A stretch of 64,000 nt of DNA from Brachionus manjavacas (GCA_019054805.1 JAHQIY010000009.1:2790001-2854000), one strand, 5' to 3'; shown: positions 1-12,062, counted from the first letter of the stretch. Numbers and translations are program-made. Notes: generated by a model not told the origin, from the letters alone.

Positions 1-438
1 CGAGAAATCATGCAGCAACAAATACGCAAACTGAGCCACGAGCTTGATCAGTCCGCTTTGGACAAGGAAAAAATCAAAGCCTTACAAAACCATCTAAACC
101 AACAGCAGGCCTTGCTACATCAACTTCAGACCCGGCTCAAGGAATACGAGACCAAATTTTTTGTCTCGAACACTGAGGGAAACAAAACCATTGAAGAATT
201 GCAAAACAGGATCAGATCGAACATTGAGAGCATTCAAATATTGACTAATCAAGTGAATAGTTTACAGCGGGAGAACTTGATCCAAAGGGAACAGTTGGAA
301 AAAGAAGTCACGCACCGTCAGACTTTGCAGATGCAGTTGGACACCAAGAGCCAGCTGATCAATTCATACAACTCGAGCTCGAGTGGGGCCAAGCGGTCAA
401 TCAGTCCGGCAAAGCAAACCAAACTATGCAAGCACAAT
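1..438 (+). CDS. Coiled-coil gene, partial exon
   Basis: Open from the window edge. It ends at a strong donor (AAT|GTAAGT). It codes the heptad-rich segment and the start of the Ser-rich linker. Composition is clearly richer in G+C than the flanking DNA, as in other true exons here. Confidence 0.7.
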
Positions 439-838
439 GTAAGTATTTTGGAAAAGTTTTGACAAAAAATTACTCTTTTCAAATTCAGGACAAAAATAAA
501 AATCGCGGCGACATGAGCCAAGTATGGTTGTTAATTACTAGGGTTTTTGGATAACTTTGATTTTTTTAGATAAAATTGCATGATTAGATTTTAAAAGTAG
601 ATTTTTTTTACTGAGATTTTAAATTTTATTGTTGAAAGGATTCACCTGACATTGGCTACACGTCATCTCCCAGCCGGTCAACTTCTCACCAAATGCGAGC
701 ACCACTTAAAGAAAAAGTTGTTTTTTTTTTAAATTTTTTTAGGCTTGTTTAAAATTTGTTTTTTTTTAATTCAAGATTAATAACTACACTGACGAAACCG
801 AGAATACCGACAGCGAACAATGGCGAAACGGAAATTGA
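1..838 (+). CDS. Coiled-coil protein, 3' end of gene (four exons, 5' end outside window)
   Basis: I do not recognise the family. The reading frame is open at base 1 and continues through exons 1-438, 489-521, 639-716 and 776-838, all joined in phase 0 by GT-AG introns of 50, 117 and 59 bases. The first exon codes a Gln/Leu/Glu-rich heptad region of about 120 residues that should form a long coiled coil. A Ser-rich linker follows (SSSSGAKRSISPAKQ). The later exons code a polar, probably disordered tail that contains YTSSPSRSTS and ends INNYTDETENTDSEQWRNGN before TGA at 836-838. Such proteins are often cytoskeletal or Golgi scaffolds, but that is only a class-level guess. The donor at 717 (GTTGTT) is weak; without it the frame would stop at 729. 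An alternative 3' exon may lie at 7646. Confidence 0.6.
489..521 (+). CDS. Coiled-coil gene, 11-codon micro-exon
   Basis: Acceptor AATTCAG precedes GAC and donor GTATGG follows CAA. The exon codes DKNKNRGDMSQ and is in phase 0 on both sides. Confidence 0.5.
639..716 (+). CDS. Coiled-coil gene, 26-codon exon
   Basis: Acceptor TTGAAAG, then a Ser-rich peptide that begins DSPDIGYTSSPSRSTS and ends PLKEK. The donor GTTGTT at 717 is weak. Confidence 0.5.
776..838 (+). CDS. Coiled-coil gene, terminal exon
   Basis: A pyrimidine-rich acceptor ends TTCAAG. Twenty acidic/polar codons follow, then TGA. Nearby AATAAA (about 1031) could serve as the poly(A) signal. Confidence 0.45.
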   Translation: MNNYTDETENTDSEQWRNGN

Positions 839-1071
839 ATTTTTGTATTTTTTTAAAATTTGTTTAATTTTTTATTTGAAATTTTGGATCAATAAGTTAA
901 ATGTGCCAGGATAATTTCAAAAATTATAAGTTTATTATTTTTTTTATGAATTATCAATATGAATCTAAATTTTTAAGTATTTTAAATTTTTATAAATGTT
1001 CTACAATTAGAATAATATTTTTTTTCTATTTTAATAAAAATTTACTCAATGAAATTTTTGTCTATTTTAAC

Positions 1072-1140
1072 CAGAGTTGTTCAAAAGTCATCAAGTCAAA
1101 GTCAAGTCTTTCGACCTCTTGAAAATTTGACTTGTATATT
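1072..1140. repeat. Solitary end of a hAT-type MITE
   Basis: CAGAGTTGTTCAAAAGTC followed by CAAGTCAAAGTCAAG-type repeats matches the terminal inverted repeat of the elements at 18610 and 28264. I could not find the partner end, so this is a remnant. Confidence 0.45.
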
Positions 1141-4100
1141 TGAAGTTTAAAGTGATTTTACTATAAAAAAGAAAGCCCCAAAATTTATTTTTCAAATCGA
1201 TCAAATTTATTTTAAATTTTTGATGATCTACAGTTTTTAGGCTTGATTACTAATCACTCATTTATTTTTTAAAAGTCAAATATAATTAAATTTAAAATAA
1301 AAAAATATTTTAATTTTTTTTGTATTTTTAATTTTGCATCATTATTAAAAATAATAAAAAGAAACAAAAAAATCCAAAATTTATTTATTTATTCATTAAA
1401 TGAATTAACCTCCTTTTTAAGCAGAAGGATATTTAAAAGCTCCAAAAAAAAGAAAATAAAGATAAAAATTGAATTATTAAATGAGAATTAAAAAAAAACA
1501 CAAAAATTTAAAAAAGCGTCTTTAGATAATTAAATAAAATACATTTTAGTCTATTAGTAGAAAATTTAGAAAGAAAATAAAGACTTAGAAAATGGATCTC
1601 ATTTTTTAGCAGTTAAATAATTTAAATTAAAAAAAATTTAAATTTTGGGATCTTATTTTTATATAAGACTCTATAAAGCTCAACAAAAATCTCATGATTC
1701 TTTGCCAGTAGAGGTCTAAGGGCTCCTGAAGCATTTAGAGTAAGCTTAAGCCAGAACGGGATTTTTTTTATTTTAAATTTCAAATTATGAACTTATTTTG
1801 TTAAAAAATTATTTTAAAGATTTAAACAAAAAGTCATGTAAAAATTTGATTTTAAGATTTTTTATTCTAATTGCCTAAATATCTTTGAAAATTTAATTTT
1901 TCTTAAAATCAACCAAAAAAAATTCTCTGGTATTATCTGAACTTGACAGGAGCAACTAAAAAAAAGACTGCAGAATTTTTTCATTTTCTAAACTTATTTA
2001 AAAATTAATTAAAAAAAATTAACTTAATTTTATTAAAAGCGACATGATCTTATAGCAAAATACGACAGGTTCAACTTGCAGAATAAGATAAAATATTGGG
2101 GTAAAATTTCCTAAAAAAATCTGACTTTTTGTGCCAAAATTACACTTTCTAAAGTTCGATTATTTTTTAATAAATGAGTTTAGGAAAATTAGTTTATCTC
2201 GATTCTCGATGCATATCAAAATTTGCTGAATTAAGTTTTCGTAAAATTATCTATTTTTAAATTGATAAAAAATAATAAAAAACTAAAATCAATAATCAAT
2301 ATATTTTATTAACTCACAGATATTATTAAGAATTGAAAGAATCGACAGACTTTTAAAATTTAAAAAAAAAATACTTTTGTGAATAAAATATAAAACCGTG
2401 ATTTGAAATGTATTTTTTAATAATCAAATATTTTCTACTTAAAAATATTTCAAATCGAATTAAAATTTATTAATTTACAAAGTTTCATCCATAAGTCTAA
2501 AATAATGTTAATGAATTTTATCTTCTGTTTACAAATTTTAATGGTATCTTGAAAACTATAAATCACCATAAAATATTTTTCATCTTTGGTACAAAAATTT
2601 GAAATGGCAAGACTTTTTGCTTCATTTAAATTTTTGCAAATTATGTTTATCATTTCTTCTTGACATAAATTGCCCATTTTTTAAGAAATGTGCACGGAAA
2701 ATTTCCTTGAGATAAATTCAAAGATAATTTTAAATAAACCTAAAATTTAAACATGCTATAAATTACAATGGTTTATAAAGAAAGTATAAATTTTTTAAAA
2801 AAAAATCTATTTTTGTGTAAACAATTGTTATTTATTGCACCATTACAACTGACTAAACTTGAACAAATGTGGGTCGATCGATCCCGGCTTATATTTTCTA
2901 AGATTGAGCCCTATAGACATAGATTACTCATTAGTTTGAAGCTATTCAAAATTTAAAATATCTACTAGTTGTTTATCTAGTTAAATACGCTATAAAATTG
3001 CATAAATTTTCTGGCAGATTGATGAAGTGGAATATAAAGGATACTTAATTTTTGTATCCTTAAATGTCAGCTTTTCGATACATATTGAGCACAATTGTTC
3101 ATAGCGAGGCTAGTTAATTCATTGCATAAATTCCCAATCGATTAAATATCATTTTCTGATATTTAAACAAAATGCTTATAAACAAAATCAGGAGATTGTT
3201 CTCACAAGGCCGGAATTTTGCCCTAATCATATTCGAGTCCTGTACTATTTTGTTTTGAATAAAACAAAATCCAATCTGCTTGCATAATCATCAATGAATT
3301 TTTATTGCTAGTATCAAAATAGTACAAAATTGGATAAATTTTTCAGAAAATTTTTCAGAAAATTTCACCAAAAGAAAAATTGATTTAAACTTAAAAAATA
3401 TTTTTATTTAGATTAGCAGCATATTTTCTTCAATTGATGGGCATAGTTTATCTAAGAAACTCTGAGCATTTGTTGCTTCTTTAATACAATTTTAGTTCGT
3501 TTGAATTCTTCTAAAAATCAATTAGATTAAATAAAAATTTTTTAACCAGTTGACATTTGTTGTATTTTGAATTTTTTTAGAAATAAAAAATTGTTTTTTT
3601 TGACGATTTAGAAGAGTCTTTAAAAATTTTGTCAAAAAGTTTAAGTATTAGGCTTGTTTAAAAGTCACAAATCGTCAATTATCTGATTTTCTGACTATAA
3701 AATTAATAGATTCCATTAATTGAAATTTAAATTTCAAAATTTTTACTTGGACTTTTTACTTTTTTCAAATAGGCCATAACTTTTGACTCTCAAAAGAAAA
3801 ATTTAAATAATAGCTTCTAATTTTGCGACTTTTAAGGAACTCTAAATTTTATATAAAAAAATTAATTTTTTATAAGAAAGAAATATCTAGTTAACTGATT
3901 TACGAATATTTATTGTTTAAAGAGAAATTCAATTATTAAAATAGCCATTTAACTTAATTTTCAATCAATTGTGTTCCATTTAAAAAGCCTGAATAAAAAA
4001 AAATTCATAATTAGGATAATGATTAAATTTTTCATTTAAAATTTTTAATTATTTGATTTTAAAATTTTTTTTGGTGTGTTATTTCAAAAAATATAATTAA

Positions 4101-5274
4101 AATTTTTTTAAATTAAAGAGACTAGAGTCCAGTCAAAAAAAAATTAAATTCAGAAATATTACATCAATTTCTTGATTAATTCTCGCATTATTTTGATTAA
4201 TTTTTAGCTCAATTTCTTTCATTAGGAATAAATCTAGCAAAAAAAAATAAGCAATTTATCAAATTTTCCTTTTGAGGGTACGCAGAAGTAGTTCTTGTCC
4301 CTCAAATCCATTGAAATGGCTTTAATTGAGCTCCTAGGGAATAGTTGCTTCAGGTTTAAGGGCTAATATTTTCCATTAAAAACTTTAAGGATAAAAAACG
4401 AATCTCTTTTAGGAAAAAAATATATAACGACATACAATGAACAAATTCAGGAAAAATAAATGACTTTTAAAACTGTAACCTCACTAAGTTTATTATTAGT
4501 AATAACACCTAGTAGTTTAATCTCTTCAACAACTTCTACTTCTTGATTGCAAATAATGAGTGAACTTGGGAGTTAATTATTTCTTTTGTTTGAAATTAAA
4601 ATTACCTTGGTTTATCTCCAGTGGTAAGTGATCAAAATGGCATCAATTAAAAATAGCATGCCAATTGAATAACAAGTTAAGAATAGCATCCTAAAAATGA
4701 CGAAAAAATTGTATAGTTGAAATAGCTTTATTAAAATAATTAGTACAAGATATCATTACTCAACTACTTAATCACTTTTAATTAAATTAATAATTAATTC
4801 ACAAACCACAATAAAACTTTTTTTTTAGACGTATTTTTTTGGACCATTATTTTTCATTACAGTTTTGGATAAAAATGACGGATGGGCGGTATTGAAAAAA
4901 TACTTTTTTTTACCTAAATTTACGGAAAAATTAGTAAAAATAGTAAAAAAAATTAATTTTGTAAATATAAACAAATAAAGTGAAACTACTTTTTCGAAAA
5001 TTTATTAGAAAATAATTAAAAATTTAAAAAAATTGAGCTTTTTTTTGGCCTTTTCATTTTTACGTAAATTTGCCAGAAATTCACGTGTCAAACCGGCACT
5101 GTAAACTTTCACTCAATAAATAAATATAAATAAATATATATATAAATAAACTGTCTGACACTTTATTTATTTCAAAAAAATAACTACTTTTTCAAATTTT
5201 AAAGTAGTTATTTTAATTATCTTTAGGGATCCATGGGGTAGCATCTTCACCATTTGCAGGTCTTTTATGGTTGT

Positions 5275-5430
5275 TCTTAAAATACGGAATACGGGATATT
5301 TTTGCGCAATTCCGCACTGAATTTTACTGTTTTATTCCGCAATATGATCTATTAAAACGCGGAATTCCGCTTTTTAGTATTTAAATTTTATTTTGCGTAT
5401 TTTAGTTGCGGAATATGCGGAAAAAAAAAT
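5275..5430. repeat. Patch with repeated GCGGAAT/ATTCCGC motifs
   Basis: Several copies of ATTCCGCA and its complement, including the palindrome GCGGAATTCCGC, occur within about 150 bases. The arrangement resembles subterminal repeats of a DNA transposon. No ends could be defined. Confidence 0.35.
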
Positions 5431-6191
5431 TTAATTCCAAAGTATACTTTATTGTTTTAATAGATTTAAATATAGTGGTCATTAATGATGAAAAATGTTA
5501 ATTATTTGTAGACTTACAATCTTGGTCATATTTAGAACACGACCAAGTCTTACTTTTACCTTTTCTGTGATAAACGCCAACTTTAGCACATTTGAAATGG
5601 AACCAGTGTTTTGATTTTTTTCCATGTAGTCTTGTTGAAATACAACATTAGTTCTTAGAAACTATGTATTAGTGACATTTTTGATAGAAAAAGTATAATT
5701 AAGGCAAACATGGTTCAAACTAATCAGAGTCAACTGAGTGACTTGTTTCTTAATTAATTCAGCTTCGAAAAACTTTTGTGATATGAAACTGGTCCAAAAT
5801 TATTTAATCACTTTTTATCTAAAATAATTTTTTAGATATTTTTTTAGCCATCCCAGATAATCATTTGATAAAAATTTTAACTATACTTGAAAGATATCAA
5901 TAATTCTTTCTTAAAAATTAAAAATTTGATAGAAAAAATATTTGATGGTGACAAAAATTTAAATTCAATGGAAAGTCTATCAATATAATGTTCGTCACTA
6001 TCTTCTAGTTAAAAGTTCTATATTAAAAAGACAGAATTTAAGTATGCAAAAGTTTTGTCTTCCAATTATTCTAATTACTCTTATTATTTGTATTAGAATA
6101 TAATCAAGTCGGACTGATTGGAAGTAGCTTATTATTCCCTTAAGATTAAACATAAAAAATACAAAATACAATTTAATATTAATATAAATAA

Positions 6192-6460
6192 ACATAATTC
6201 CGATCAGTCTGACCAAGAAGATAATAATGGTTTAAAATTTGATGATCCTTTTTTACTTAAGAAGGTTCTTCACATGAGAATTTTGTAAGTAAAGACGAAA
6301 TTACCTACATCTTTATGATCGATAAGAGTTTTAATATTAGCTAATTTGTAATTTCGTCTTTATTTACAAAATTGACATTTGAAGAATCTTCTTAAGTAAA
6401 AAAGGATCATCAAATTTTAAACCATTATTATCTTCTTGGTCAGACTGATCGGCATTATGT
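6192..6460. repeat. Foldback hairpin, about 114-base arms
   Basis: The arm 6192-6305 (from ACATAATTCCGATCAGTCTG) is repeated as a near-perfect reverse complement at 6346-6460. The spacer is about 40 bases. I see only scattered mismatches and no ORF. It looks like a foldback MITE or a hairpin-RNA source. No clear target duplication was found at the edges. Confidence 0.75.
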
Positions 6461-7645
6461 CTATTAATTAATTAATTAAATTATTTATTTATTAATTTAA
6501 ACATTACATTAATTAAATTATCAAAAATAAAACAAAAAACTTCAATTAAAACTAAAAAATTCATCTTAATAAAATTAAAAATTTCAATTTTTTTTTTAAT
6601 TTACTTTTTTTGGTCAAAATTTAAAAAACAATTTTGTCCGGTTTCAGATTCTGCAAAAAAAAAGATTGATTCAGGGGATAAAAAAGACGAGATACAAAAA
6701 TAGTGAAAAACTCCAAAAATTTTCGCCTCTGGTCAATTTTAATGGTCAAAACTTAATTTTTTTCAAACAAACGAATTCACCATTTTTTAGCCTAGAAAAA
6801 GAGCTTCAAGAATCTGTATAATAAAAATTAAATATGTTTACAAAATCATTAGATTTTTAGAAATAAAAGGGTACAACTAATAATTTTGGTGCTTTGAGAG
6901 GGGGTAGCCAGAAAAAATAATTCTTTTACCAACTTAAAAAAATGGCTTACCCTAGGTTTCCATAAATGCAGAATAAGAATTTGTGGTCGAAAAAAGGACA
7001 AAGTAGTGCTCAAGTTTTGACCTGCGCGAACCTTACAAGTGAGATAACTAGAAAATTTTCCAGCAAGTTCTTATGTTTTGCTTTTGTTTTTTAGAATATT
7101 TTTTTATGTTTTTTGAGTTTTCGATGGTAAAAATAATTATTTTAAAAATAAAATTTTTTAAATTATCAAAAAAAATTATTTATCTAACATACTAAAAAAT
7201 GTCATTAATTAATTGAATAACAGTGCTGGGCCTAGCACGCGCTGAATACAAATACTTGAACTAATCGAGAATCTAGACCAGTAAATAACAAATAAACAAA
7301 GTCTGAATATCTTATCTTTACTGCAAAAAAATAAAGCACCAGATCAAGAAATTTGGCTTTAATATAATTATTACTGACCGATCTAAATCGACTCTTCATA
7401 ATTCATACTTTTTTTACTAACAATCTCTATTCGTTTACTCCAAACTCTTTTTTAATCATCTGGTCGGAGCTAATAATATTTTTTTCTAGCACCCGAACAA
7501 TGTTTACATCTAATTTTTTATTAATAGATACTAAAGATTTCGTATAATGTTCATTACCGGATACTTGAAGAATTTTTTTCACAAAAAAGTAAATTTAAAT
7601 AGAAGAAGACTTTATTTTATTTTAAACAAAAAAATTCACCAAGGA

Positions 7646-8872
7646 AAACGAAGACAGCGATCATAGTGGACACAATGACTCGTTTCTATCTTCGGAGCAC
7701 TCGGACCAAGCGTCCACTTCGACTCTTGGCCGCAAGGCGAAGAAAAAATTCAAAAAACAAAAATCAAATTTAACTGAGCTCAAAACCTTCACCAGCACCC
7801 TTGAAATTTCGCCTCTGGCCGAACCAAAAAAAGACTCGGGCCACGAGGTGACCGATGCCTCGTCCAAATCTCCTAGTCCCGAGCCCAAACCGGAGATTAA
7901 GCTTTCCTCTATTAAAATCAGCGAAGACACGGACGATGAAGCCAAGAGTCCGCCTTTGCGGCACCCGAGACTAAAGCAGGATGACCCATTCCTCAGAGAC
8001 TTGACTGCTTGTATCCAGCTAAAGCAGCAAAAGAAATTACACGATCTTAGACCAGCTACCGAACTCGGCAGCGAACCAAAGACTTCCACAAGCACCAAAA
8101 CTTTTGCCAAGCCTAGCTTTAACTTCTCGGAGACACCGACCACCCCGACCAGTACTTTAAAAACTTCATCTCATTTTAACCTGTCAATTAAGACGCCTGT
8201 TAGCAGCAAAAAATGCTTCCTGAACATAACAGTTGATAAACCCGAAGCAAAGAAGCCCGAAGAAGAGCCTGCAGAGAAGCCTGTTCTCAAGCAATTCACT
8301 CCGATCGGATTCAAATGTGTCAAAAAAGAAACAAAACTCAATTTAAATTCATTGAACAGTTTGTCCCAAGTGTCGACCAGCACGTCGCCAATGGTGTCCA
8401 AGGCTGCACCTGTCACAAGCTTTACACTAGCCAGCATGACCCCTCTTAAGCCACAGAAAGTATTCACCAGCTCGAGCACAAATACCGAAAATGTGGTGGT
8501 GCAATCAGTGTCGACTAGTACTGAGATGGTGGCTGGCGCCAAGAGTCTGGACGCTATTTCCGAGTCGGTCACTGAAATAGTTCTCAAGCGCGGTGGTGAT
8601 TTTGGGCAAAAAAATGGGTCAACTCAAACCATTAGACAAGTGGCCCAAGTCAACAAAAAAGCGCGATTTTTTCGAATAGACAAATTTCTGGACTTAATGC
8701 TACAAAACGAGTACAACAAGAGGGACATGGAATTTTTGAGAATTAGCATCAGCCACTTAATCATTTGGCTCAATTCGCCGATGCGGCAAACTCAAAAAAA
8801 TTTAATTTTCATTAAAAGTTTTTATTTGTATAAAATAAATAATTTAATGATTAAGGATGCTTCAATTAAACA
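7646..8872 (+). CDS. Large coding exon, protein of unknown family
   Basis: A continuous frame of about 409 codons starts after the acceptor TTCACCAAG and could end at the excellent donor CAA|GTAAGT at 8873. It has no in-frame Met near its start, so an upstream exon must supply the N-terminus. The protein is acidic and Ser/Thr/Pro/Lys-rich: an EDSDHSGH-type acidic start, a KAKKKFKKQK basic cluster near residue 30, then a long disordered region with many Ser/Thr-Pro sites. Near the end is a more ordered segment containing RFFRIDKFLDLMLQNEY. The first codon is in phase 0, matching every donor of the coiled-coil gene at 1-716, so it may be an alternative C-terminus of that gene. The last about 20 codons overlap a dispersed repeat, so the true 3' boundary is uncertain. 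Confidence 0.6.
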
Positions 8873-9190
8873 AGTAAGTTGTTTTTCTTTTTTTTTTCTT
8901 TTCCTTTTTTTTTCGGTTGACATTTGTAGCGGGAAAGTTTTTTATTTTTGTAAAATAAATTATTTGACAACAACAAAAAAAATTTAAAGTTGAGCAAATC
9001 GTCTAAAAAATTGATGTCGCAGTAAAATCAACTTTAAGCTTTAAATATAATAAATAAGAATCAATTTTTTTTTTTATTCTTTTTGGTCATATAATATTTT
9101 GTTAAGGAATCATCTAAATGAGAGGAGTAATATTTAAATAATAAGTAAATGTAGTGATCAAAGGTGCTTTAATTAAATAAGTACTTTTTA
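8815..9190. repeat. Dispersed repeat, two adjacent copies (third at 11695-11815)
   Basis: GATGCTTCAATTAAACAAG at about 8854 has diverged relatives at about 9160 and at about 11795. The latter two also share an upstream GAGAGGAGTAATATTTAA block. The first copy overlaps the end of the coding exon. Confidence 0.5.
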
Positions 9191-10015
9191 TCCTTTTTTG
9201 TTTAATTTTGTTTATAATTAAATGAAACGAAAAAGAATAAATTTTTTGTGACAAAAAACCTAAAACTAACCCCTAAAATTGAAGTTTGAGATCAAGATAA
9301 AAATATAAAATGTAATATTTTTTTAATAATAGAGGAAAAAATATTTTTCTAAAGCAATTACTTGACATGTTATTCCAAGTTTCAAAAAAATTTTGAAATA
9401 TCCCTTTTAATTGAACTTTAATGGGCTTAATTTTTTTAATTGACTTAATAAAAATTTAATGTTAAAATTGTTTTAGTTTAAACGAATGAAAATAAAAGTT
9501 ATAAATTTGAATTTTTGAATTAACCTTACCTGAACTATTTAAATTGTTGATTGTTTTTGTTAAATAAATTAGAGGTCCATCATTTTGATGTTAATTTGAT
9601 TATGAACCATAATTAGATTAATAAATATGATATCAAATTTTTAGTTTAATTATCTATTTTATTTCTTCAAAAAATTTAAAGAATGATATTTGTTTTCGCG
9701 CATTAGGTTAAAATTTTTCAAAGTGATATTAAAAAAGTTTAATTAATAATAAATAGAAAAGATTCATTAATTTTTTCGTTACCTTTAGCTTGCCAGTTGT
9801 TTTTGATCTTGTTATTTCACTTTTCGTAATCTTTCTTTTGGGCTTTTTGCTTGAAGTGGGCATTTCAACAATAATGGGTTGCATCTCGGACAGATTTTTT
9901 TGGTCTTCTTCTACAATATGCCGCAAAAGTTTAGAAATCACTCGTGGTCTTTAACCACTCTTTGAGCAAAACCCCTTTTCAAATGCTCAATAAAGATTAC
10001 TTTAGTGTTTACCAT
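9190..10015. other. Noncoding, AT-rich
   Basis: No exon is recognisable. On the minus strand at 9729-9941 a short Lys-rich frame (contains SSKKPKRKITKSEITRSK) lies downstream of the Tc1 transposase remnant. It is too degraded to call as a gene. Confidence 0.4.
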
Positions 10016-10019
10016 TTTG

Positions 10020-10440
10020 GCATCCATTTATGACCATAAGTTCTCGATCATGTTGAGATCTGGTGAACGGGAACACCATGGCAGAACCTCTATATAATGT
10101 TCTTTGAACCAGACGCTGGCTGAGTTAGTGGTATGTGCCGAAGCGCCATATAGTTGAAAAATCCAAGGGTCATTTGGCTTAAATAGGAGTTTGAAAGATG
10201 GTAAAAGATTGTTTTCCAAGGTGTTGATGTTAACAAATTGATTAACTCGTCCTGTATAAATGTTGCTCATACCAGCGGCTTTGTGAAAAAATTCATCTCC
10301 AGATACTGATTGAACCTCCAGTGTTTTGTAGCCTTAGTATAAAGAACTTAAGGTGAAACTTTTCATTTTCAAACCTCTTTGATATCACTCTTGGTTTGCG
10401 ATCTCCACTTTTTAGCAGACACACCATTTGCCATTTTAGT
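10020..10440 (-). pseudogene. Tc1-like transposase fragment (C-terminal half)
   Basis: Reading on the minus strand gives the DD34E core of a Tc1/mariner transposase. A GGSISIWR-like segment is followed by FVNINTLENNLLPSFKLLF, WIFQLYGASAHTT, and VLPWCSRSPDLNMIENLW. The block normally reads QQDNAPCH-like. Here the second catalytic Asp is replaced (QLYGASAH), and stops and a frameshift interrupt the upstream part. The ENLW Glu region is retained. This is a dead transposon remnant. Confidence 0.85.
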
Positions 10441-10469
10441 GGGCTAGACACATTTTTTTACCCATTTTT

Positions 10470-10925
10470 TGGAGGTATGGGCAATGAAAATATTTAAAAG
10501 TAAAAATCCTTTTTGTACTTTTTCAAAATATTATTTTATTTGGCCCTGTTCCTTTTTGTACTTTTTGTTCTTAATGGTAATAAAAAAACCTTTTATTAAT
10601 CAATATTTTAAATATAAATTTTATATTTAACTAATATTTTTCTTACCTTCAGCTTACCCGAATCCCTAAACCAGGGCTCCACCCCGGACCCCGTTTAAGT
10701 TTTAATAAAATGATTAAAATTACCATTAATCACAAAAAGTACAAAAAGGAACAGGGTCAAATAAAATAATTAAAAAAGTACAAAAAGGACAAAAAGTACA
10801 AAAAGGATCAGGGCCAAATAAAATAATATTTTGAAAAGGTACAAAAAGTACAGAAAGGAAAATGATTTTTCAAAAGTTTGATCTCATTGTCTATCCATGA
10901 TTTTTTGGAAAAAAAAAAGATTTTT
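10470..10925. mobile_element. Palindromic MITE, aaaaagtacaaaaagg family, copy A
   Basis: The left arm (TCCTTTTTGTACTTTTTC, ATTTGGCCCTGTTCC) is mirrored in the right arm (GTACAAAAAGGAACAGGGTC). The centre has AACCAGGGCTCCACCCCGG and a CTTACCTTCAGCTTACCCG block. Related copies lie at 20655 and 35655. Confidence 0.65.
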
Positions 10926-10937
10926 TGGAAAAATTTT

Positions 10938-11045
10938 TTGAAAGGACATGAGGAGAGTATTTAAAATAAACAGTTTAAGAGCACAATTTACTCAAATTTC
11001 TTATGCACTCAATTTTTCGTCAAATTCAATCAAATTTTTCTAGTT
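10938..11045. repeat. Dispersed repeat linked to Tc1 copies
   Basis: AAGGACATGAGGAG, CAGTTTAAGAGCACAATTTA and CTCAATTTTTCGTCAAATTC recur in the same order at 18163-18495, next to the N-terminal Tc1 fragment there. This suggests both are 5' parts of related Tc1 copies. The second copy has about 230 extra bases inside. Confidence 0.5.
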
Positions 11046-12060
11046 AATTTAAAGGGGTGCTATTAAAACACTTATCCCCAATTTTTTAAAATTTCCTGAC
11101 CCCCATTTTTTTGGCAAAGCAAAATTATTTTTAAAAATTTTAATATATTATTTAGTTTGAATTTTTTCTCTATTTTTTGAAAATTAAATTAGTTTTTCTC
11201 CAAAATTTTTATTTTTTGTGAAAATTGAATATTTTTATATTTTTAAAAACATGAACCCCTCCTGGCCCCCAATTTACCTTGAAAAGAAATTAACCAGCTT
11301 TCTAAAAATGTGCTTAATTTTTCTCCAGAAAGTATAATTTTTGAGATATTTTGATAAAAATAAAATAAAAATCTTAATTTTTGACTGTTTTTTTGTTTTC
11401 TAAACTAAAAATTTATTTTTTATTTCGTATAATTTGAATTTTTAAAATTATACTCTTATCAATAGTTACTCGACTCAAATTTTTTAACTAAATAAATAAA
11501 TCAAAATAAATCAAATATTACAATTATAAATTGAATTTTCTCAATTATTATGAAATCATTTGAAATTATCAAAAACTTTACTTCCCGGTAAAAATTAAGC
11601 ACATAAATGAATAATTAGTGTCAAAAAAATAGAAATTAAACTTTTAAAATTAAAAATAATTTGAAGCCAAATTTTGAAATATAAATCCCTTCAATAATCA
11701 TTTTATTTCTATTCTTATTGATCATTTAATATTTTTTTAAGAAACCAATATGAGAGAGGAGTAATATTTAATAAACAAGCAATTTTAATGATTAACGATG
11801 CTTCAATTAAAAAAGAATTTTTTAAATTTTTAAATTTTTAAATTCAACACTTGATTTTAAAAAAAAAATCCTCTATTTAAAATATTTATTACTAAAATAA
11901 AATGTAACTTTTTTACAATTATTAGAAAACCTTTGTTTAATTAATTTTATTTTTTATTTAGACTATGATTAATAAAACTCATTTCGCTATTGTTAAAATT
12001 AAATTTAACTTTTTATTGTTTGAAAATGAAAAAAAAATTAAAGAAAAAATTTTTTTAAAC
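11045..12060. other. Noncoding, AT-rich
   Basis: I see only homopolymer-rich DNA and the third copy of the 8815-type repeat (11695-11815). Confidence 0.4.
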
Positions 12061-12062
12061 AG

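Larger units (their letters stand above)
839..6190. other. Long AT-rich noncoding stretch
   Basis: No convincing exon was found. Short ORFs (901-1122, 2450-2677, 2768-2956) have the low-complexity Phe/Ile/Lys/Asn composition expected of random AT-rich DNA. Visible pieces are a single hAT-MITE end at 1072, an acgtaaattt-rich patch at 4800-5100 related in style to the TA-flanked elements further on, and a GCGGAATTCCGC patch at 5275-5430. The stretch may be one large intron if the exon at 7646 belongs to the first gene. Confidence 0.5.

Noticed and set aside
901-1122. 73-codon plus-strand ORF
   Set aside because: Phe/Ile/Asn/Lys-rich low-complexity composition with no domain; expected by chance in AT-rich DNA.
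3651-3995. Possible small TIR element (AGGCTTGTTTAAA and TTTAAAAAGCCT)
   Set aside because: The ends match over only about 12 bases in AT-rich DNA and no target duplication was found.
5998-6216. 72-codon minus-strand ORF
   Set aside because: It runs into the hairpin arm and reads as hydrophobic low-complexity sequence; no homology pattern.
7661-8143. 160-codon minus-strand ORF opposite the large exon
   Set aside because: Shadow of the plus-strand exon; the plus frame has the acidic/Lys/Pro composition and splice sites.
9729-9941. 70-codon minus-strand ORF, Lys-rich
   Set aside because: Lies at the end of the Tc1 remnant and the MITE-like block; no start context or splice structure to support a host gene.
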